DNA of 64,000 bases, from assembly GCF_000715075.1 (NCBI RefSeq), contig NC_134101.1, positions 193,522,103 through 193,586,102 of the forward strand, in the 5' to 3' direction. Under the pieces are notes generated by a model. It saw only the letters and a list, made by a program, of their open reading frames with translations, was not told where the DNA came from and did no database searches. The translations under genes and the position numbers were made by a program. Source of the stretch: Nicotiana tabacum. Its lineage: Eukaryota; Streptophyta; Magnoliopsida; Solanales; Solanaceae. Each line of letters begins with the position of its first letter. Position 1 is the first letter of the stretch. Positions 10,517-22,760 of this stretch are shown here, one piece after another.

Positions 10517-11593
10517 TGTTACATCTCGTGTTTTTGTACGTTAAAAGCTTCGTCTTCAGTTAATCGACGTAGACTCGTGGATAAAATTATCTTGAAGTTA
10601 ACGTATTTATGCTATTTATAACAAGCAATAAATAAGTATCATGAAGGATAAAGCCTACAAGAATTAAAGAAAACGAGTTTCGTTGAAAGTGGCCAATTTG
10701 GGATAAAATACGGGTCGAGCAATAATACCCGATAATTATGAACTAGTACCATGCAAGATACCATATGACCACGGTAGTATAATGTATAAAGTATATTAAA
10801 AATAAGTAGTATTTTTAGGTAATTTGAGATAATTCTTAATTATACCGGTAATTGGTTAATTACCGGGTAATGGGACAATACCTAGTTAATTATTAAAATA
10901 TGAGATAAAGATTAATTCCCCCCAAAAAAACGTGGCAAACATGGAAGAAGGCCACGAACTATGAGGATGAATCATAGTCTTTCTAAGGATTAGGTGGCTA
11001 ACTAAGAACAATGAGAATTTAATAAGTAAAGGCTTACTACAATCTTGTTCCATTTCATTTTAGACAAAAGAACTAAAAATGTCCAAAATCCTAAAAGCAA
11101 GGAACATATATTATCTGCCTAGTTCAAATACTTCAAGAACATAAGCTTAAATTCAATTTGCGGTTCTAAATTGCAACAATGCAATTCCAACGAAAATTTA
11201 TTAGAATCGTAGCAATATAAAATTTTGGGATTCTAAAGGAGTACGTGCAATCTTTTCCAAGAGTATTATACGGAGTTTTTCCTACTTCAGGTATGTTAAG
11301 GTCATCCCTTCTTTCTTTGGTGCATGATCCAACTTATACAGAAGAAATGAGCAAAAGAATAACTCTATTCATAGAAATACTAGGGGTCTCTGTGTTCTTG
11401 ATGACCCATGTGACATATTATTATATCTTCTGTTCGTGGGTCTTAGAATAATACGCAGTTGAAAAGTTTATCCAAAAGGAATATTACATATTTTTCATGC
11501 ATTTCATTCATTTATACATGTGCATTGACCCATGACTAGATGGCGTTATATACGCGTATTTATGTATAATATATGTATACGTATGTATGTATG

Positions 11594-11650
<57 letters not shown>

Positions 11651-12424
11651 GGGGGTGAAGGTTACGGCATTATATACACACCACCATCTGATCAGTTGGT
11701 ATATGTTAATGATGTTTCCCACAGTGGCCGAGACGATATGATGGGATGCCGTCAGAGGCTTGATCATATTACATACAGTTATACCTATGCATGACATGAC
11801 ATTTATATGCACATGCATGACATTATAAATTTTTTAGAATTTACAAATTTATTCAAATTTACAGATGGATTTCTTTATTCCATGTTTCATCTATGCCTTT
11901 TACGTACAGATTTTCATGCCTTACATACTCAGTACATTTTTCGTACTGATGTCGTATTTCATGGGGCTTGCGTTTCATGCCCGCATGTGCAGGTAGGCAA
12001 GCTGATGATCCCCCTCCTTAGGATCCTTGATCATCGAGAGTTGGCGTGCTCCACTTGATCCGAAGCTGCTTTTGATTTTGGTACGATACGCTTGTATACA
12101 TGTATGGGTATGATGTGGCTCAGTCCCATCTTTGTACAGTTGTATTTCTATTAGAGGTCTATAGATAGTTATGTACATTTGGATAGTATGTGGCCTTACC
12201 GGCTTTCAGTTTTGGGTATATAGTTATCTATCGTGGCCTTGTCGACTTGCCTACTGTAATCTGCACGTATATGTATATATGTATTTTGAACATGTTTCCT
12301 TTATGTATGTTAGTCTCGTAATTCAGTAGATGTTAAACAGGTTTATAGCTTAGACACATGCTTAGGGGTGTTTACAGGTAGGACTCGGGCACCCGTCACG
12401 GCCCTTCGGTTTTGGGTCGTGACA
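10517..12424 (+). repeat. 5' LTR of Tekay-type element (1908 bp)
   Basis: It begins TGTTACATCTCGTG and ends GGGTCGTGACA. It shares many blocks with the LTRs at 4965-6849, 15752-17172 and, inverted, 33487-35480. It carries the stem-loop CAGTAC...GTACTG at 11930-11948 and a pure AT run at about 11600-11646, which generates spurious Tyr/Ile open frames on both strands. Confidence 0.9.
11600..11646. repeat. (AT)n microsatellite
   Basis: About 46 bp of uninterrupted AT dinucleotides sit inside the LTR, preceded by short GTAT repeats (about 11581-11600) and followed by a run of G. The other LTR of the element has a different, interrupted AT run near 16559-16591. Confidence 0.92.
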
Positions 12425-12428
12425 AAAG

Positions 12429-12440
12429 TGGTATCAGAGC
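12429..12440 (+). other. Primer binding site (initiator tRNA-Met type)
   Basis: TGGTATCAGAGC lies four bases after the LTR end. This is the usual PBS of plant chromoviruses, complementary to the 3' end of initiator tRNA-Met. Confidence 0.9.
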
Positions 12441-12466
12441 AGTTCTGTTCTAGGGTTGTCTACAGA

Positions 12467-15400
12467 TGATGACGTCCAAATCCACTACTAAAAAGTAAAT
12501 GGACACGGTTGCATGTAATATAATATACCAAACTATGAGTCGAGGTCGAATCCTATAGAGAACAATATGTAGGCGATTAGGAATGTAAGAGAATTATCAC
12601 TTGTTATGCAATGCCAAACAGTAAGAATTGTTTTGAGAAAATATTTATACCTAAATGCGAAAATGTAAACTAACCTAGAAAGCAAATAAAATAATCAATG
12701 GCTACAAGGATGGATGCATCGGGAATTACATTCAAGTAACAATCCAATGTATTTCACGATTTTACAAATATGAGTGAGTTTATGTTAATTAGCCACGGGT
12801 AATAATTCTATATTATCTTCTTCCAAATACTAACAAGACTTTCCAATTGGATTATCCCTAAAATAATTAGGAGATTAAGCACACCCGAATATGGCTACAA
12901 GTAGTTCAAGCCTATCCCTAGGTAGAATCTGTAAAATGAGGGTTAATGCCTCAAGTTCTTGTTAATTAATCTTTCCCAACCCCAAATAATCTTTCCCAAA
13001 ATTAATTCGGAGTTAATGAGCGAGTCCTAGGGTTAGCTAATCCCTTTGTAAATATTAAAGAACAAGAATAATTAAAGTAACAATAACTCACTTCATAAAA
13101 GAATAAAAATCATTCAATACATAAGAACAACAAGGTATTTAATCCACACTTTAAACATGAATATTTTCATAAACAAGATTCAAGTGTTTAATAAAATACT
13201 ACACACTTAGATATACAATACAAAGCAAGGAAATGAAGAAATGAACAAAAATGGGCAAGAAATTCTCAACCAAAACCTTCAAATCTTCAAGACCAAAGTG
13301 TGTGTGTAAAGCCCTAGCTTCCATCCTTGTTCTCTCTAACCCTAAACTGAAAATAAGCCAAAAGATATTTTACAAATGAGCTGGTTTGGGTATTGAAGGA
13401 TTTGGGGTCAAAAAATGTGAAATTCCAGAATTGCCCAGAACTGAAGCACGATGTTCGCATTTGCGAACATAAGTTCACAATTGCGAACTATGTCTATACT
13501 GCTTAACTTCGAATTTGCGATAAATACTTCGCATTTACGAAGGTTGACTTCTTGGGTTGACTTCGCATTTGCGAAGATTGCCTGAATGATTTTTCTTTGC
13601 TATTCCCATGCATTACTAGAAATTCCCACGACTTCTAGCTTCGCAATTCCCAGGATTTTGTCGCAATTGCGACAACTAAGGGCATTTTCTAGATTTTCCT
13701 CTTTTTAGATTCTTTTTGACTCGTTTCACTTGGTTTCTTAATCATCACTTCTAAATCACATAGAACCTGTAATATAGAAGTAAATGGCATTAAACACATG
13801 ATTTTATCACTTAAACATAGCAAAAATATAGGTTTAAAGACAAGATTAGTTGGTAAAATACCAACTTATCAAACCCCCAAACATAAACTATTGTTTGTCC
13901 TCAAGCAATGAAAGCGACAAAATCTCCTCCCAAGTATGTAACTCAACATTGCATCCTTATCATGCCAAGACAAAAATGTCGACTATAAGCACAAACGCAT
14001 GACTTCGATTGGTACCAACAATTAATCCAAAGCATATGAATTGCCGAACACTTTTCATGAACTTCATTACATTTCAAGTGCTCAAGCACTATGCAAATCA
14101 AAGTGGCAAATCAAGTCATGACACTAAAGTTTCAAAATTTGTCTCTCTATCACAATTATCTTTCTTTGGTCATTCCATCCAATTGAAAATGGGATTAAAT
14201 TTACAACTCAAATCTCATGTGCCCTCACATTTAAGAGAGAATTCCACACTCATAAATCTTAATTCAAAACAAAAATGGGATATCAAATGGAAAGAATTAA
14301 CTCTCTCTCACAAAGATGTTCAAATGCATACAAGTAGTATCATATGCTTGCCCTTCATGTATTTCTCCAATAATGTAGACAACTTGGTTCAAAATCAATT
14401 AGGACTTAAAGGGATGTAGTTTAGGATTTAGGTTAAGTTAGGGCACAATTTTGGTTAGAGTGACTCAAAACCTCCTCAAGCACTACATAATTTACAATCC
14501 AAAGTCCACTTCCTTCAAAAACATTCTCCATCCTTTCTTCAATTTTCATTCCACACCTAATCTTCCCTTTATTCACAACTTCTTATTATTTTATTTTATT
14601 TTATTTTTTTCTTCCTTCCTTTTCAAAATAAAGGAAGGCTTCACTTTTTATCATTTTTTCTCTACCTTCCACCTTTTAAACAACTAACATACCACAACTT
14701 TTCCAACCTTCACCCCCAAACTTAGACTTTTATCCTATGTTTACACTTTCAAAGTACTTAGGGAGGTAGGGTTACAAAAGCTAGATCAATAAACAACAAA
14801 GGATTAAAGCTTATAACATAGTTGCCATAGAACAAGGTTAAAGGCTCAAAATGGGTTGACTATGGAAAATATTCAAGGGTAGGAAATTTAAGGCACAATG
14901 GCGGTCCAAGGAAGGCCTAATATCATTTTTCAAACCAAGTTAGTCTATGATTTCTCCTTGAAGCACATTCCGCGCAAGTTCTAGACTACAAGTAATGCAA
15001 AATAACTCACGATAAATCTTACCACACATGGCACATGAACACTCAATTGGAATACAAATCCAAAATTCAATTGAAATCAATGACTCAAAGAGGTTATATA
15101 TAGCATAGGAAGCTATTAAGTGAATCAAAGAGACCAAATTTGAATCTAAAAGTCATGACATCTTTACTTCAATTATTTTTCTATTTCAACAACAAAAAAT
15201 TCATATGCTGATGTTTAAATCATGTTGGTACCAAGAAAGTCACAACATGGTCAATGGGCACACACCCCAACTCAAACCATTTATTCTTCCTAAATTAACA
15301 TAAGCTATATCTAAACTACAAGACTAATTCCTTTAAGAAAGTTGTCTAGCTATCCATCATCGGGAAAAAGTCAACAAAAATTTACTAACAATTACCCGGT

Positions 15401-15751
15401 TCACGAAGAAAATTAGCATCCTTGAAAAAAGAACCGTGGTACAAAGAAAACCAAGGATATCGCCACTAACATAAAACATACTATATAAAAAAAATTAAGA
15501 AGCTAATAGCCAAAATTAAGAAGCTAATAAACATCAAGTAACTAAAACATAAAACAAGAAGTTAAGAACATAATAAACATAATAATATCACACATCACAT
15601 GAAAATACAATAAAAACAAAATAAAAACAACCGCAGTACCAATCTACCATACCCACAGTTATCCACAATTATACAAGAACAATAGTTATACAGGAAGCCA
15701 CCCCCAACTAAAGATGTTGCAATGTCCCCAATGCAACTAAACATGATAGAG
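12467..15751 (-). mobile_element. Athila-like 3' remnant: LTR plus 3' UTR
   Basis: On the minus strand an LTR-like unit runs from TGATAAGTTGG at 13871 down to CGTCATCA at 12467 (1405 bp, TG...CA), directly preceded by a purine tract, GTTTGGGGGTT, just above 13871. Further up, 13872-15751 is AT-rich with no coding domain; a second purine motif (TTAGTTGGGGGTGG) lies near 15698-15711 on the minus strand. The PPT wording and the long non-coding stretch between pol and LTR resemble Athila elements, but no coding domain remains to prove the lineage. Its upper end is cut at the truncated Tekay LTR. The plus-strand open frame at 14009-14419 matches nothing I recognise and is probably chance. Confidence 0.55.
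13451..13675. repeat. Cluster of short perfect palindromes with TCGCA/TGCGA cores
   Basis: Four to five inverted repeats lie in 225 bp: arms ATGTTCGCA/TGCGAACAT (13451-13470, two-base spacer), a damaged AGTTC...GCGAACT (13472-13489), CTTCGCATTTACGAAG (13527-13542), CTTCGCA/TGCGAAG (13561-13576) and TTGTCGCAATTGCGACAA (13658-13675). They lie within the Athila-like LTR. Confidence 0.9.
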
Positions 15752-16555
15752 TAAATCGGGTCGAGCGATAATACTAGATAATTATGAACTAGTACCATGC
15801 AAGGTACCATATGACTACAGTAATATAATGTATAAAGTATAATAAGTAGTATTTTTAGGTAATTTGAGATAATTCTTAATTATACGGGTAATTGGTTAAT
15901 TACCGGGTAACGGGACATTACCTATTTAATTATTAAAATATGAGATAAAGATTAATTCCTTATGAGAATTTAATAAGTAAAGGCTTACTACAATCTTATT
16001 CCATTTCATTTTAGACAAAAGAACCAAAAATGTCAAAAATCCAAAAAGCAAGGAACATATATCATCTGCCTAATTCGAATACTAACAGAAGCTTAAATTC
16101 AATCCAATTTTGCGGTTCTAAATTGCAACAACGCAATTCAATGACAATTTCTAGAATCGTAGCAACTTAAAATTTTGCGATTCTAAAAGAGTACGTGCAA
16201 TCTTCTCCAAGAGTATTACACGGAGTTTTACCTACTCCAGATATGTTAAGTTCATTCCTTCTTTCTTTTTGGTATGATCCAGATTATAAAGAAAAAACGA
16301 GCAAACGCACAGTTTTTATAAATGACTCTATTCATAGAAATACTATGGGTCTCTGTGTTCTTGATTTCCCATGTGACATATTATTATATTTGTTGTTCAT
16401 GGGTCTCAGAATAATACGCAGTTGAAAAAGTTTATCCGAAAGGAATATTGAGATTATTACATATTTTTCATGCATTTCATTCATTTATACATGTGCATTG
16501 ACCCATGACCAGATGACATTATATACGCGTATTTATATATATTTATATATATGTA

Positions 16556-16595
<40 letters not shown>

Positions 16596-17172
16596 TATGA
16601 GAAAAAGGTTACGGCGTTATATATGCATCACCACCTAATCAGTTTGTATATGTTGATGATGTTGCCGACAATGGCCGAGACAATATGATGGGATGCCCTC
16701 AGAGGCTTGATGATATTATGTACACCTATATCTATGCATGACACGACATTTATATGCACATGCATGACATTATAAATGTTTCAGACTTTACAAAGTTATT
16801 CACATTTACAGATGGATTTCTTTATTTCATGTTTCATCTATGCCTTTTACCTATAGATTTTCATGCCTTACATACTCAATACAGTTTTCATACTGACACC
16901 CTATTTCACGGGGCCTGCGTTTCATGCCCGCGGGTGCAGGTAGGCAAGCTGACGATCCCCCTTCTTAGGATCCTTGATCAGCGAGAGTTGGCATGCTCTA
17001 CTTGATTCGGAGCTGCTTTTGATTTTGGTACGATACACTTGAATACATATATGGATATGACATGGCTCAGTCCCGTCTTTGTACAGTTGTATTTCTATTA
17101 GAGGTTTGTAGACAATTATGTACAGTTGGATAGTATGTAGCCTTGCCAGCTTTCAGTTTTGGGTATATAGTT
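15752..17172 (+). repeat. 3' LTR of Tekay-type element, first part (resumes 26605-26803)
   Basis: It aligns with the 5' LTR from about 10702 on, so the first about 185 bp are missing. About 80-100 bp corresponding to the region near 10921-11015 are also absent here (around 15960). It is interrupted at 17172 by the Retand-like element, whose TAGTT duplication occupies 17168-17172 and 26600-26604, and it ends GTCGTGACA at 26803. Confidence 0.87.
17168..17172. repeat. Target site duplication TAGTT (partner 26600-26604)
   Basis: TAGTT precedes TGTGCACGG at 17173 and follows AAACA at 26599. The intact 5' LTR at about 12218-12230 (TATATAGTTATCTATC) shows the unoccupied site. Confidence 0.93.
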
Positions 17173-18001
17173 TGTGCACGGTGAAATCTGGGAGGCCGAT
17201 TTCTCCTCGACAAAATGCCTCGAAGGGTGATCCCAGAAGCCTGGGATCTCGAGCCAGTCACTTCCCTCAAGATAGGCCGGCACCTTGCCAAGGATAATGT
17301 CGACCGAATCCCCGACAAATGCAGAAATCTTCCGAGGAATGCACCCGTGGTCGATCAGGTCTATTCAAGCGGCTCGACATCAGCCCACGCGTACGTCGTA
17401 AGCTAGCCTTTTGTCCCATCCCATTTCTTTTATCACGCAACGTATTATGTACTAAGTTTGGGCTCCCCCCTTTCTATAAAAGGGGAGTCGCTATCACCCT
17501 ATTAAGGCAGAGCTCCAACTATTCTACTCAAGTGCAATAATCTTTCTCTCCCTCTTCTTTCTAAACTCACTCGTTCTCATTGGCCCGAGGCCATTTCGAT
17601 ATTTATCGCTTTCTTACTTGTTCTTCATTATATTGCTCGGTATTGACCATAAAGAGCCTTGTTCAATCATATCTTTAACTTTTATCTCATTCCCAACTAT
17701 CCCCGATAGCTCGAGCTCGACCTTGACCTCGACCCCGAGGCCCCTTATTGACTGGTCCTATATCCGGGCAGCAGGTTCCTTGGCTCGTTCAACTCCTAAT
17801 TTTAGCCCGTATCCCCTTGGTAAAACAAACCTGGGCAGTAAGCCTTCAGGTTTGATTATTGCCTCACTTTAGCTTGCATTTCATCATTAAATTCTACATT
17901 CATAGCATTGACTGCTCCAAACAACTAGCTCGAGAATAGATCACGTATTTTTAGAATTCCATCTACAAATTTAATTGTTGATACCATTTTCACGGTAAAT
18001 A
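17173..18001 (+). repeat. 5' LTR of Retand-like element (829 bp)
   Basis: It starts TGTGCACGGTGAAATC and ends CACGGTAAATA; the 3' LTR ends in ...AAACA, so the terminal CA has mutated to TA here. It contains a TATA box (17475-17482) and a C/T-rich stretch after it, consistent with the promoter and R region. Confidence 0.92.
17475..17482 (+). promoter_or_regulatory. LTR TATA box
   Basis: TATAAAAG follows a CCCCCC run and is followed by the pyrimidine-rich start of R. In the 3' LTR the same spot reads TATCAAAAG (26071-26079), so only the 5' LTR keeps the box. Confidence 0.7.
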
Positions 18002-18004
18002 GTT

Positions 18005-18022
18005 TGGTGCCCACCGTGGGGC
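18005..18022 (+). other. Primer binding site of Retand-like element
   Basis: TGGTGCCCACCGTGGGGC lies three bases after the LTR. It differs from the 8427-8444 copy by one C-to-T change at a CpG. Confidence 0.75.
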
Positions 18023-18120
18023 TAAAAATAATAGTGATTATTTTTTTGCTGGTTTCATTGCACAAACACACATTATCTTTCACATTTTTCTTGTCCAAGA
18101 TCTTTTGATTTCAGGTCAAA

Positions 18121-19683
18121 ATGTCAGGCTCGGTAAACAGAGTTGAGAACGACAACCTCGAAAACCACGGGGAAAATGGAGTGGCTGTCCCAGCCGCTGG
18201 AGCACCACCACAGAATCCCGATAATGCACCCAGACCGATTCTAGTGGACGCGGATTCACAGGACATATAACAAGTCTACGAAACTTCTCACACCGACAGG
18301 AGAATACGAAACAGCGACCGACAGGAAGCTCAAAAAACCTCGGCCTAGGAAGAATAGGAAGTTAGTCTTCATGTTATTTTTGAAATATTGCAGGCACAGC
18401 AACGGGTCATTGCCCAGTTGCAAAGCCATCCGAAGACTCCCAGCACAGTCGCACCAGAGACAGCTTCCCCCGCCAAGCAAGTACCCGAAAGGTCAATGAA
18501 TAACGGGTCAGTGGCCGACCCTGCCATAGTGAAGATGCTCGAGGACCTCACCAAAAGGATCGAATCTGGTGAGAAAATGATTGCAACCAACGATAAAAAA
18601 ATCAAGACCTACAACTCTAAGGTGGATCAGATCCCGGGAGCACCCCCGGTCCTAAAAGGTTTGGATTTGAAAAAGTTCATACAGAGGTCGTTCCCCGAGG
18701 AAGCGGCCCCAAAGCCCATTCCTAAAAAGTTCAGAATGCCGGAACTCCCTAAATACAATGGTACCACCGACCCCAACGAACACGCTACTGCCTATGCCTA
18801 CGCAATAAAAGGCAACGATATAAAGAATGATGAGATCGAGTCTGTATTGCTGAAAAAATTCGAAGAAACGCTTTCGAAGGGGGCCATGATGTGGTATCAC
18901 AACTTGGCTCCCAACTCCAAAGATCCATTCACCATGTTAGCGGACTCCTTCGTAAAAGCACATGCTGGAGCCATCAAGGTAGCAACGAGGAAGTCTGACA
19001 TTTTCAAAATCAAGCAAAGAGAGAATGAGATGCTGCGGGAATTCGTGTCCCTCTTCCAAATGCTGGAGCCTTCACCTAAGGCCTGAACGACCGAAGCTCG
19101 GTGGCCTCGAAACAGCTGAAGCAAAACCTGAGTGAATATCCGGCCGTGACCTGGTCAAACGTCCACAACCAATACCAGTCAAAGATCAGGGCCGAGGATG
19201 ACCAATTAGGAGCCCCTTCGGGCTTAGTGTACCCAAACAGACTCCTGGCAAAAGAATCGAAACCAAAAAAAGAAAGGTACCAGCTGTACCTCGAAGACAG
19301 AAGGAACGCCCCAAGGCGCAACCTACCTCACAATGATCGGAGGATAGATCGAGGAAAGGACCCCCGAGGGCTAGTCAACAGAACTAGGTTCGATCGAAAC
19401 ATAGCGCCAACAAACGTGCCCCACTTATCGGAATACAACTTCAGCATCGATGTATCAGACATCGTGTTCGCTATCAGTAAGATCAGAGATGCCAGGTGGC
19501 CCAAACTGATACAGTCGGACCCTTCGCAGAGAAATTTCAACTTAGTGTGCGAGTTCCACAACATGCACGGTCACAGGGCCAAGGATTGCCACCAACTACG
19601 AGAAGAAGTGGCTCGACTACTCATCAAAGGACACCTTCGGGAATTCCTTAGCGATCGGGCCAAAAAATCAGTTCCGAGAAAGT
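18121..19683 (+). pseudogene. gag of Retand-like element
   Basis: The ATG at 18121 opens MSGSVNRVENDN, matching the starts at 8329 and 50631. Three stops interrupt positions 18268-18356. The frame then runs unbroken to 19086: a Gln-rich coiled stretch (LQAQQRVIAQLQSHPKTP), then RMPELPKYNGTTDPNEHATAY and GAMMWYHNLAPNS, typical of the retrotransposon gag capsid domain. A frameshift near 19086-19101 leads to the C-terminal part, which ends in a knuckle variant CEFHNMHGHRAKDC at 19549-19590, where the second Cys of CX2CX4HX4C is His, as is usual in this lineage. It would package RNA in cytoplasmic particles. About 520 codons in all, non-functional. Confidence 0.88.
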
Positions 19684-19799
19684 GAGGCAACCAAGAAAAA
19701 CGAGGCAAACGAACTGCAACACATCATCCACATGATCAGGGGGCATCGATGCCCCGTAGGAACCCGTAATGAGAAGAACAAAATATCCATCACCAGAGA

Positions 19800-20376
19800 A
19801 AAATAGACTCGGGGATATATCCCCAAAGATGCCCTCACGTTCAGCGAAGAGGACACCGAGGCCCTGTCTCAACCCTATAATGATGCCCTAGTAATCTCCT
19901 TTCTTGTGAATTCTTTTCAGATAAAACATGTACTCGTGGATCCAAGTAGCTCGGCCAATATTATCAGGTTGAGGGTGATAGAACAGCTCGGACTGCTCGA
20001 ACAAATCGTGCCCGCCACTCGGGTCCTCAATGGATTCAACATGGTGAGCAAAACGACGAAAGGAGAAATTGTCCTTCTGGTTACCGTGGCCGGCACAACC
20101 CAAAACACCAAATTCCATGTCATCGAAGGAGATATGAGGTATAACACCTTATTTGGGCGGCCATACATATACTACATGAGAGCAGTACTATCCAGCCTCT
20201 ACCAGGTGATAAAATTCCCGACAAAGGACGGGATGAAAACCGTCTACGGGGAACAACATGCGGCAAGGGAAATATTCGCTATACACGATGTGGTGCCAAC
20301 GCTCATGCCTCTGCCCCCGAATAAACCAACGGGAAAATCGGGTCTCTCCTCAGTCGAGCTTGACAAAACAAAGTAG
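19800..20376 (+). pseudogene. Aspartic protease of Retand-like element
   Basis: The region GYIPKDALTFSEEDTEALSQ (19814-19873) leads in. The frame 19906-20376 then reads HVLVDPSSSANII, so the catalytic Asp is kept at 19939-19941 but the invariant Gly is Ser (GGT to AGT). VIEGDMRYNTLFGRP and KFPTKDGMKTVYGEQHAA are typical downstream blocks. A stop at 20374-20376 ends the frame and no RT follows. An upstream stop (TAG near 19804) separates it from gag. Confidence 0.83.
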
Positions 20377-21400
20377 AGATCCACGTTGCATCTCCACCCC
20401 CGGGCAGTATATCTCGTTTCAAGGAACGGTCATTCCCCCTTTTTTGAATTTGGAATTAACCTTCATGCAGGCACCCAATCGGAGCTGTCAGAATGCTAGT
20501 GTTATCACAAGACCTCGAGGCTCCAAAGGCGCACCTGTTGCACTCTTTTCCTTCGACCGAGTTTTTATCCCAAAAGAAAGGTTTTTACCGGCAAGGTTCT
20601 TAACGAGGCAACGTCTGTGAGCCGCCTAAGGGAGAACTCCGCGAAAACATTCAAGACTTTCCCTGCGGCTGACTTTTGAATAAGCGAGGGGCATTCCCCC
20701 CGGAAAGCTTCCCGATCGTAGGAGTTTTGGAAAACACCAAATGAGGTTTTCTATAGGAAAACAATGTATCGGACCGAACGACAGATATAGTTAGGCCTCG
20801 TCGGCAAAAGCATGTACTATTGTATCAAGCAATCAAAAAAATATCTTTTTTGTCAAAAAGGGGGAGGGAACTCCTTCTTAGAGTAGGGTAACAAATTCTT
20901 TCACTAGAAACGTCCCAAAAACTCGGGAACGGATGCCAGTAGTTCAAACACTCTGGCGGCCTCCAGATCGTAGCTCTGAAATCACAAAAAACTTCAGGCA
21001 AGGCAAATCTCCGAGCGATCGACTTCGACTCGATATAGGCCGACTCAACACAACAATATATATTACGACAATGGATCAAAGAATATCTTTCAGCATCTCA
21101 TTCTCCAAACAAGGAAATCGCAGTGTGTTCCCGGCAGGAACCCCTTCACCAGATGCATCCCGAAATGCTCGGAGACTCAACGTCAACAATTTGGCACCCG
21201 CACGACCCTAGGGTCCGAACTCCGGGCTCATGAAGCCCCAGCAAGGTAATTTCGAGCTTACAAATAACGGCATTCGAGCCCAAGAAAACTCAATAACTCG
21301 GAGATTGTCGCCAATCGCCATGCACTAGAAAACCCGAAACTGTAAGACCCCGAGCGGGCAGACTTGGTGTAACTATATCTATTCTACGAAGCGACACAAA
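20377..21400 (+). other. Post-protease non-coding region of Retand-like element
   Basis: Short open frames on both strands show no retroelement domain. Positions 20500-20640 resemble sequence that also follows protease in the 45687-51480 element (a shared CACTCTTTTCCTTC block). I see no RT motif. Confidence 0.6.
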
Positions 21401-21508
21401 CTGTAAGACCTCAACAGGCATGACAAACTATAAGACCTCAACAGGCATGACAAACTGTAAGACCTCAACATGCATGACAAATTGTAAAACCTCAACAGGC
21501 ATGAAAAT
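21401..21508 (+). repeat. 27-bp tandem repeat, four copies
   Basis: Units of CTGTAAGACCTCAACAGGCA plus TGACAAA occur at 21401-21427, 21428-21454, 21455-21481 and 21482-21508, with one to four changes each. A diverged copy lies at 21341. There are no spacers, so this is not a CRISPR. Confidence 0.92.
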
Positions 21509-21984
21509 CTCGAAGTTTAGGCTATATGTCGCATTTGTAAGAATCCTAAAAGGGCATACCCTCGGTGTAGACGCCTAAACTATTACTCGGGATCAAAAAT
21601 GGCTCCGTCCAAACACATATGACTACGGTCAAAACGGCTGATACAACCAAATTAATGCGACTCGAGAATTCCCGACCGTCGCTAAACAAAACTTGCAAGC
21701 CACTACTTCGAATATACTTCGGAAAGAACCGGTTAAAACAGGCTTCCCTCAACGGGAAAAAAACGAGCTTCAACCATGTCAGCTCCAAATCACAAGGCTT
21801 CGACCTACTCAGCCTACGAGCTATGAACCTTTCAAGTTGCTCGAACATCGCCGATAATGACTTCAAATCGAGGTTCCTCCGGAACCAACGATGAGTCAGG
21901 AAAAATTATTTAAAAAGACCTTAGCGAGCAGAAAACAAAGCCTACAAAAAGCCCACGGTCAAAATGACATAAGAGCCATTGTCT

Positions 21985-22760
21985 CCAGCCAAACAAGCCT
22001 CCGGGACGCACACTAAAAGGTCTCTATGATCAAACAGTGTAAGAGCCATTATCACCAGCTGCAAAATTGACAACTTGAGGATTAAAATGAGCTCGAATCG
22101 TAATCTGATTTGGAGACCGGATCCAAAATAGTTAACTATGCAAGCCTCCGGGCCACATATTAAAATGTCTCAACAACCAAAATAGCGTAAGGGGCACTAT
22201 CGCCGGTCTGAAAATCGAAAGTACTTAAGGGTCAATTAAAGCTCGAGTCACAACGCGACTCGAAGACTAGACCCAAAATAAGTAAACTACAATATGCCAA
22301 AGGGCACGGCGTAAATGCCACTGTTTCCAGCCGAGTGAGCCTCCGAGCTACTCGCCTGTAAGGTCACTTCGACCCAAAACACAAAAGGCCACCATTGTCA
22401 GCCCATGCGGATAGGAAAGAACTTATGGGTCAATTAAATCTCGAATCGCAATGCGACTCGGAAACTGGACCCTAAATAGTTGAAACAACAAATGCCCGAG
22501 GGCAGGAAATAAAGGCCACCATTGTCCGGCCATGCAGGCAGGAAAGAACTTAAGAGCTAATTAAAGCTCGAATCGCAATGCGACTCGGAGACTGGACCCA
22601 AAATAGTTGAAATAGTGAAATACCCAAGGGCAAGAAATGAGAACAATCACCATCCGCCTGCACGGGCATAGAAGACCGAAGGACACGCAAGCTCAAATAA
22701 AGGTCTAACTCAGAGACTGAGCCTAAACAGTTGGGCAAAACATAGAGGCCCCAACTCTTG
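21985..22760 (+). repeat. Degenerate long tandem repeats (about 125-200 bp units)
   Basis: A block reading GCTCGAATCGCAATGCGACT, then a GGAGACTGGACCC-like segment, recurs at about 22094, 22242, 22439, 22566 and (weakly) 22690. Spacing is 148, 197, 127 and 124 bp. Repeats between the coding region and the 3' LTR are known for Retand/Tat elements. Confidence 0.75.

Noticed and set aside
11546..11818. Open frames on both strands rich in Tyr/Ile (also 11573-11794)
   Set aside because: They are translations of the (AT)n microsatellite and GTAT repeats inside an LTR.
12429..12440. tRNA gene suggested by tRNA-like sequence
   Set aside because: It is an 11-12 base primer binding site directly after an LTR; no cloverleaf surrounds it.
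14009..14419. 136-codon plus-strand frame
   Set aside because: No recognisable domain, AT-rich composition like its surroundings, and it lies in the non-coding 3' region of an Athila-like remnant.
21341..21508. Possible CRISPR-like array
   Set aside because: 27-bp units are directly contiguous without unique spacers, in a plant retrotransposon.
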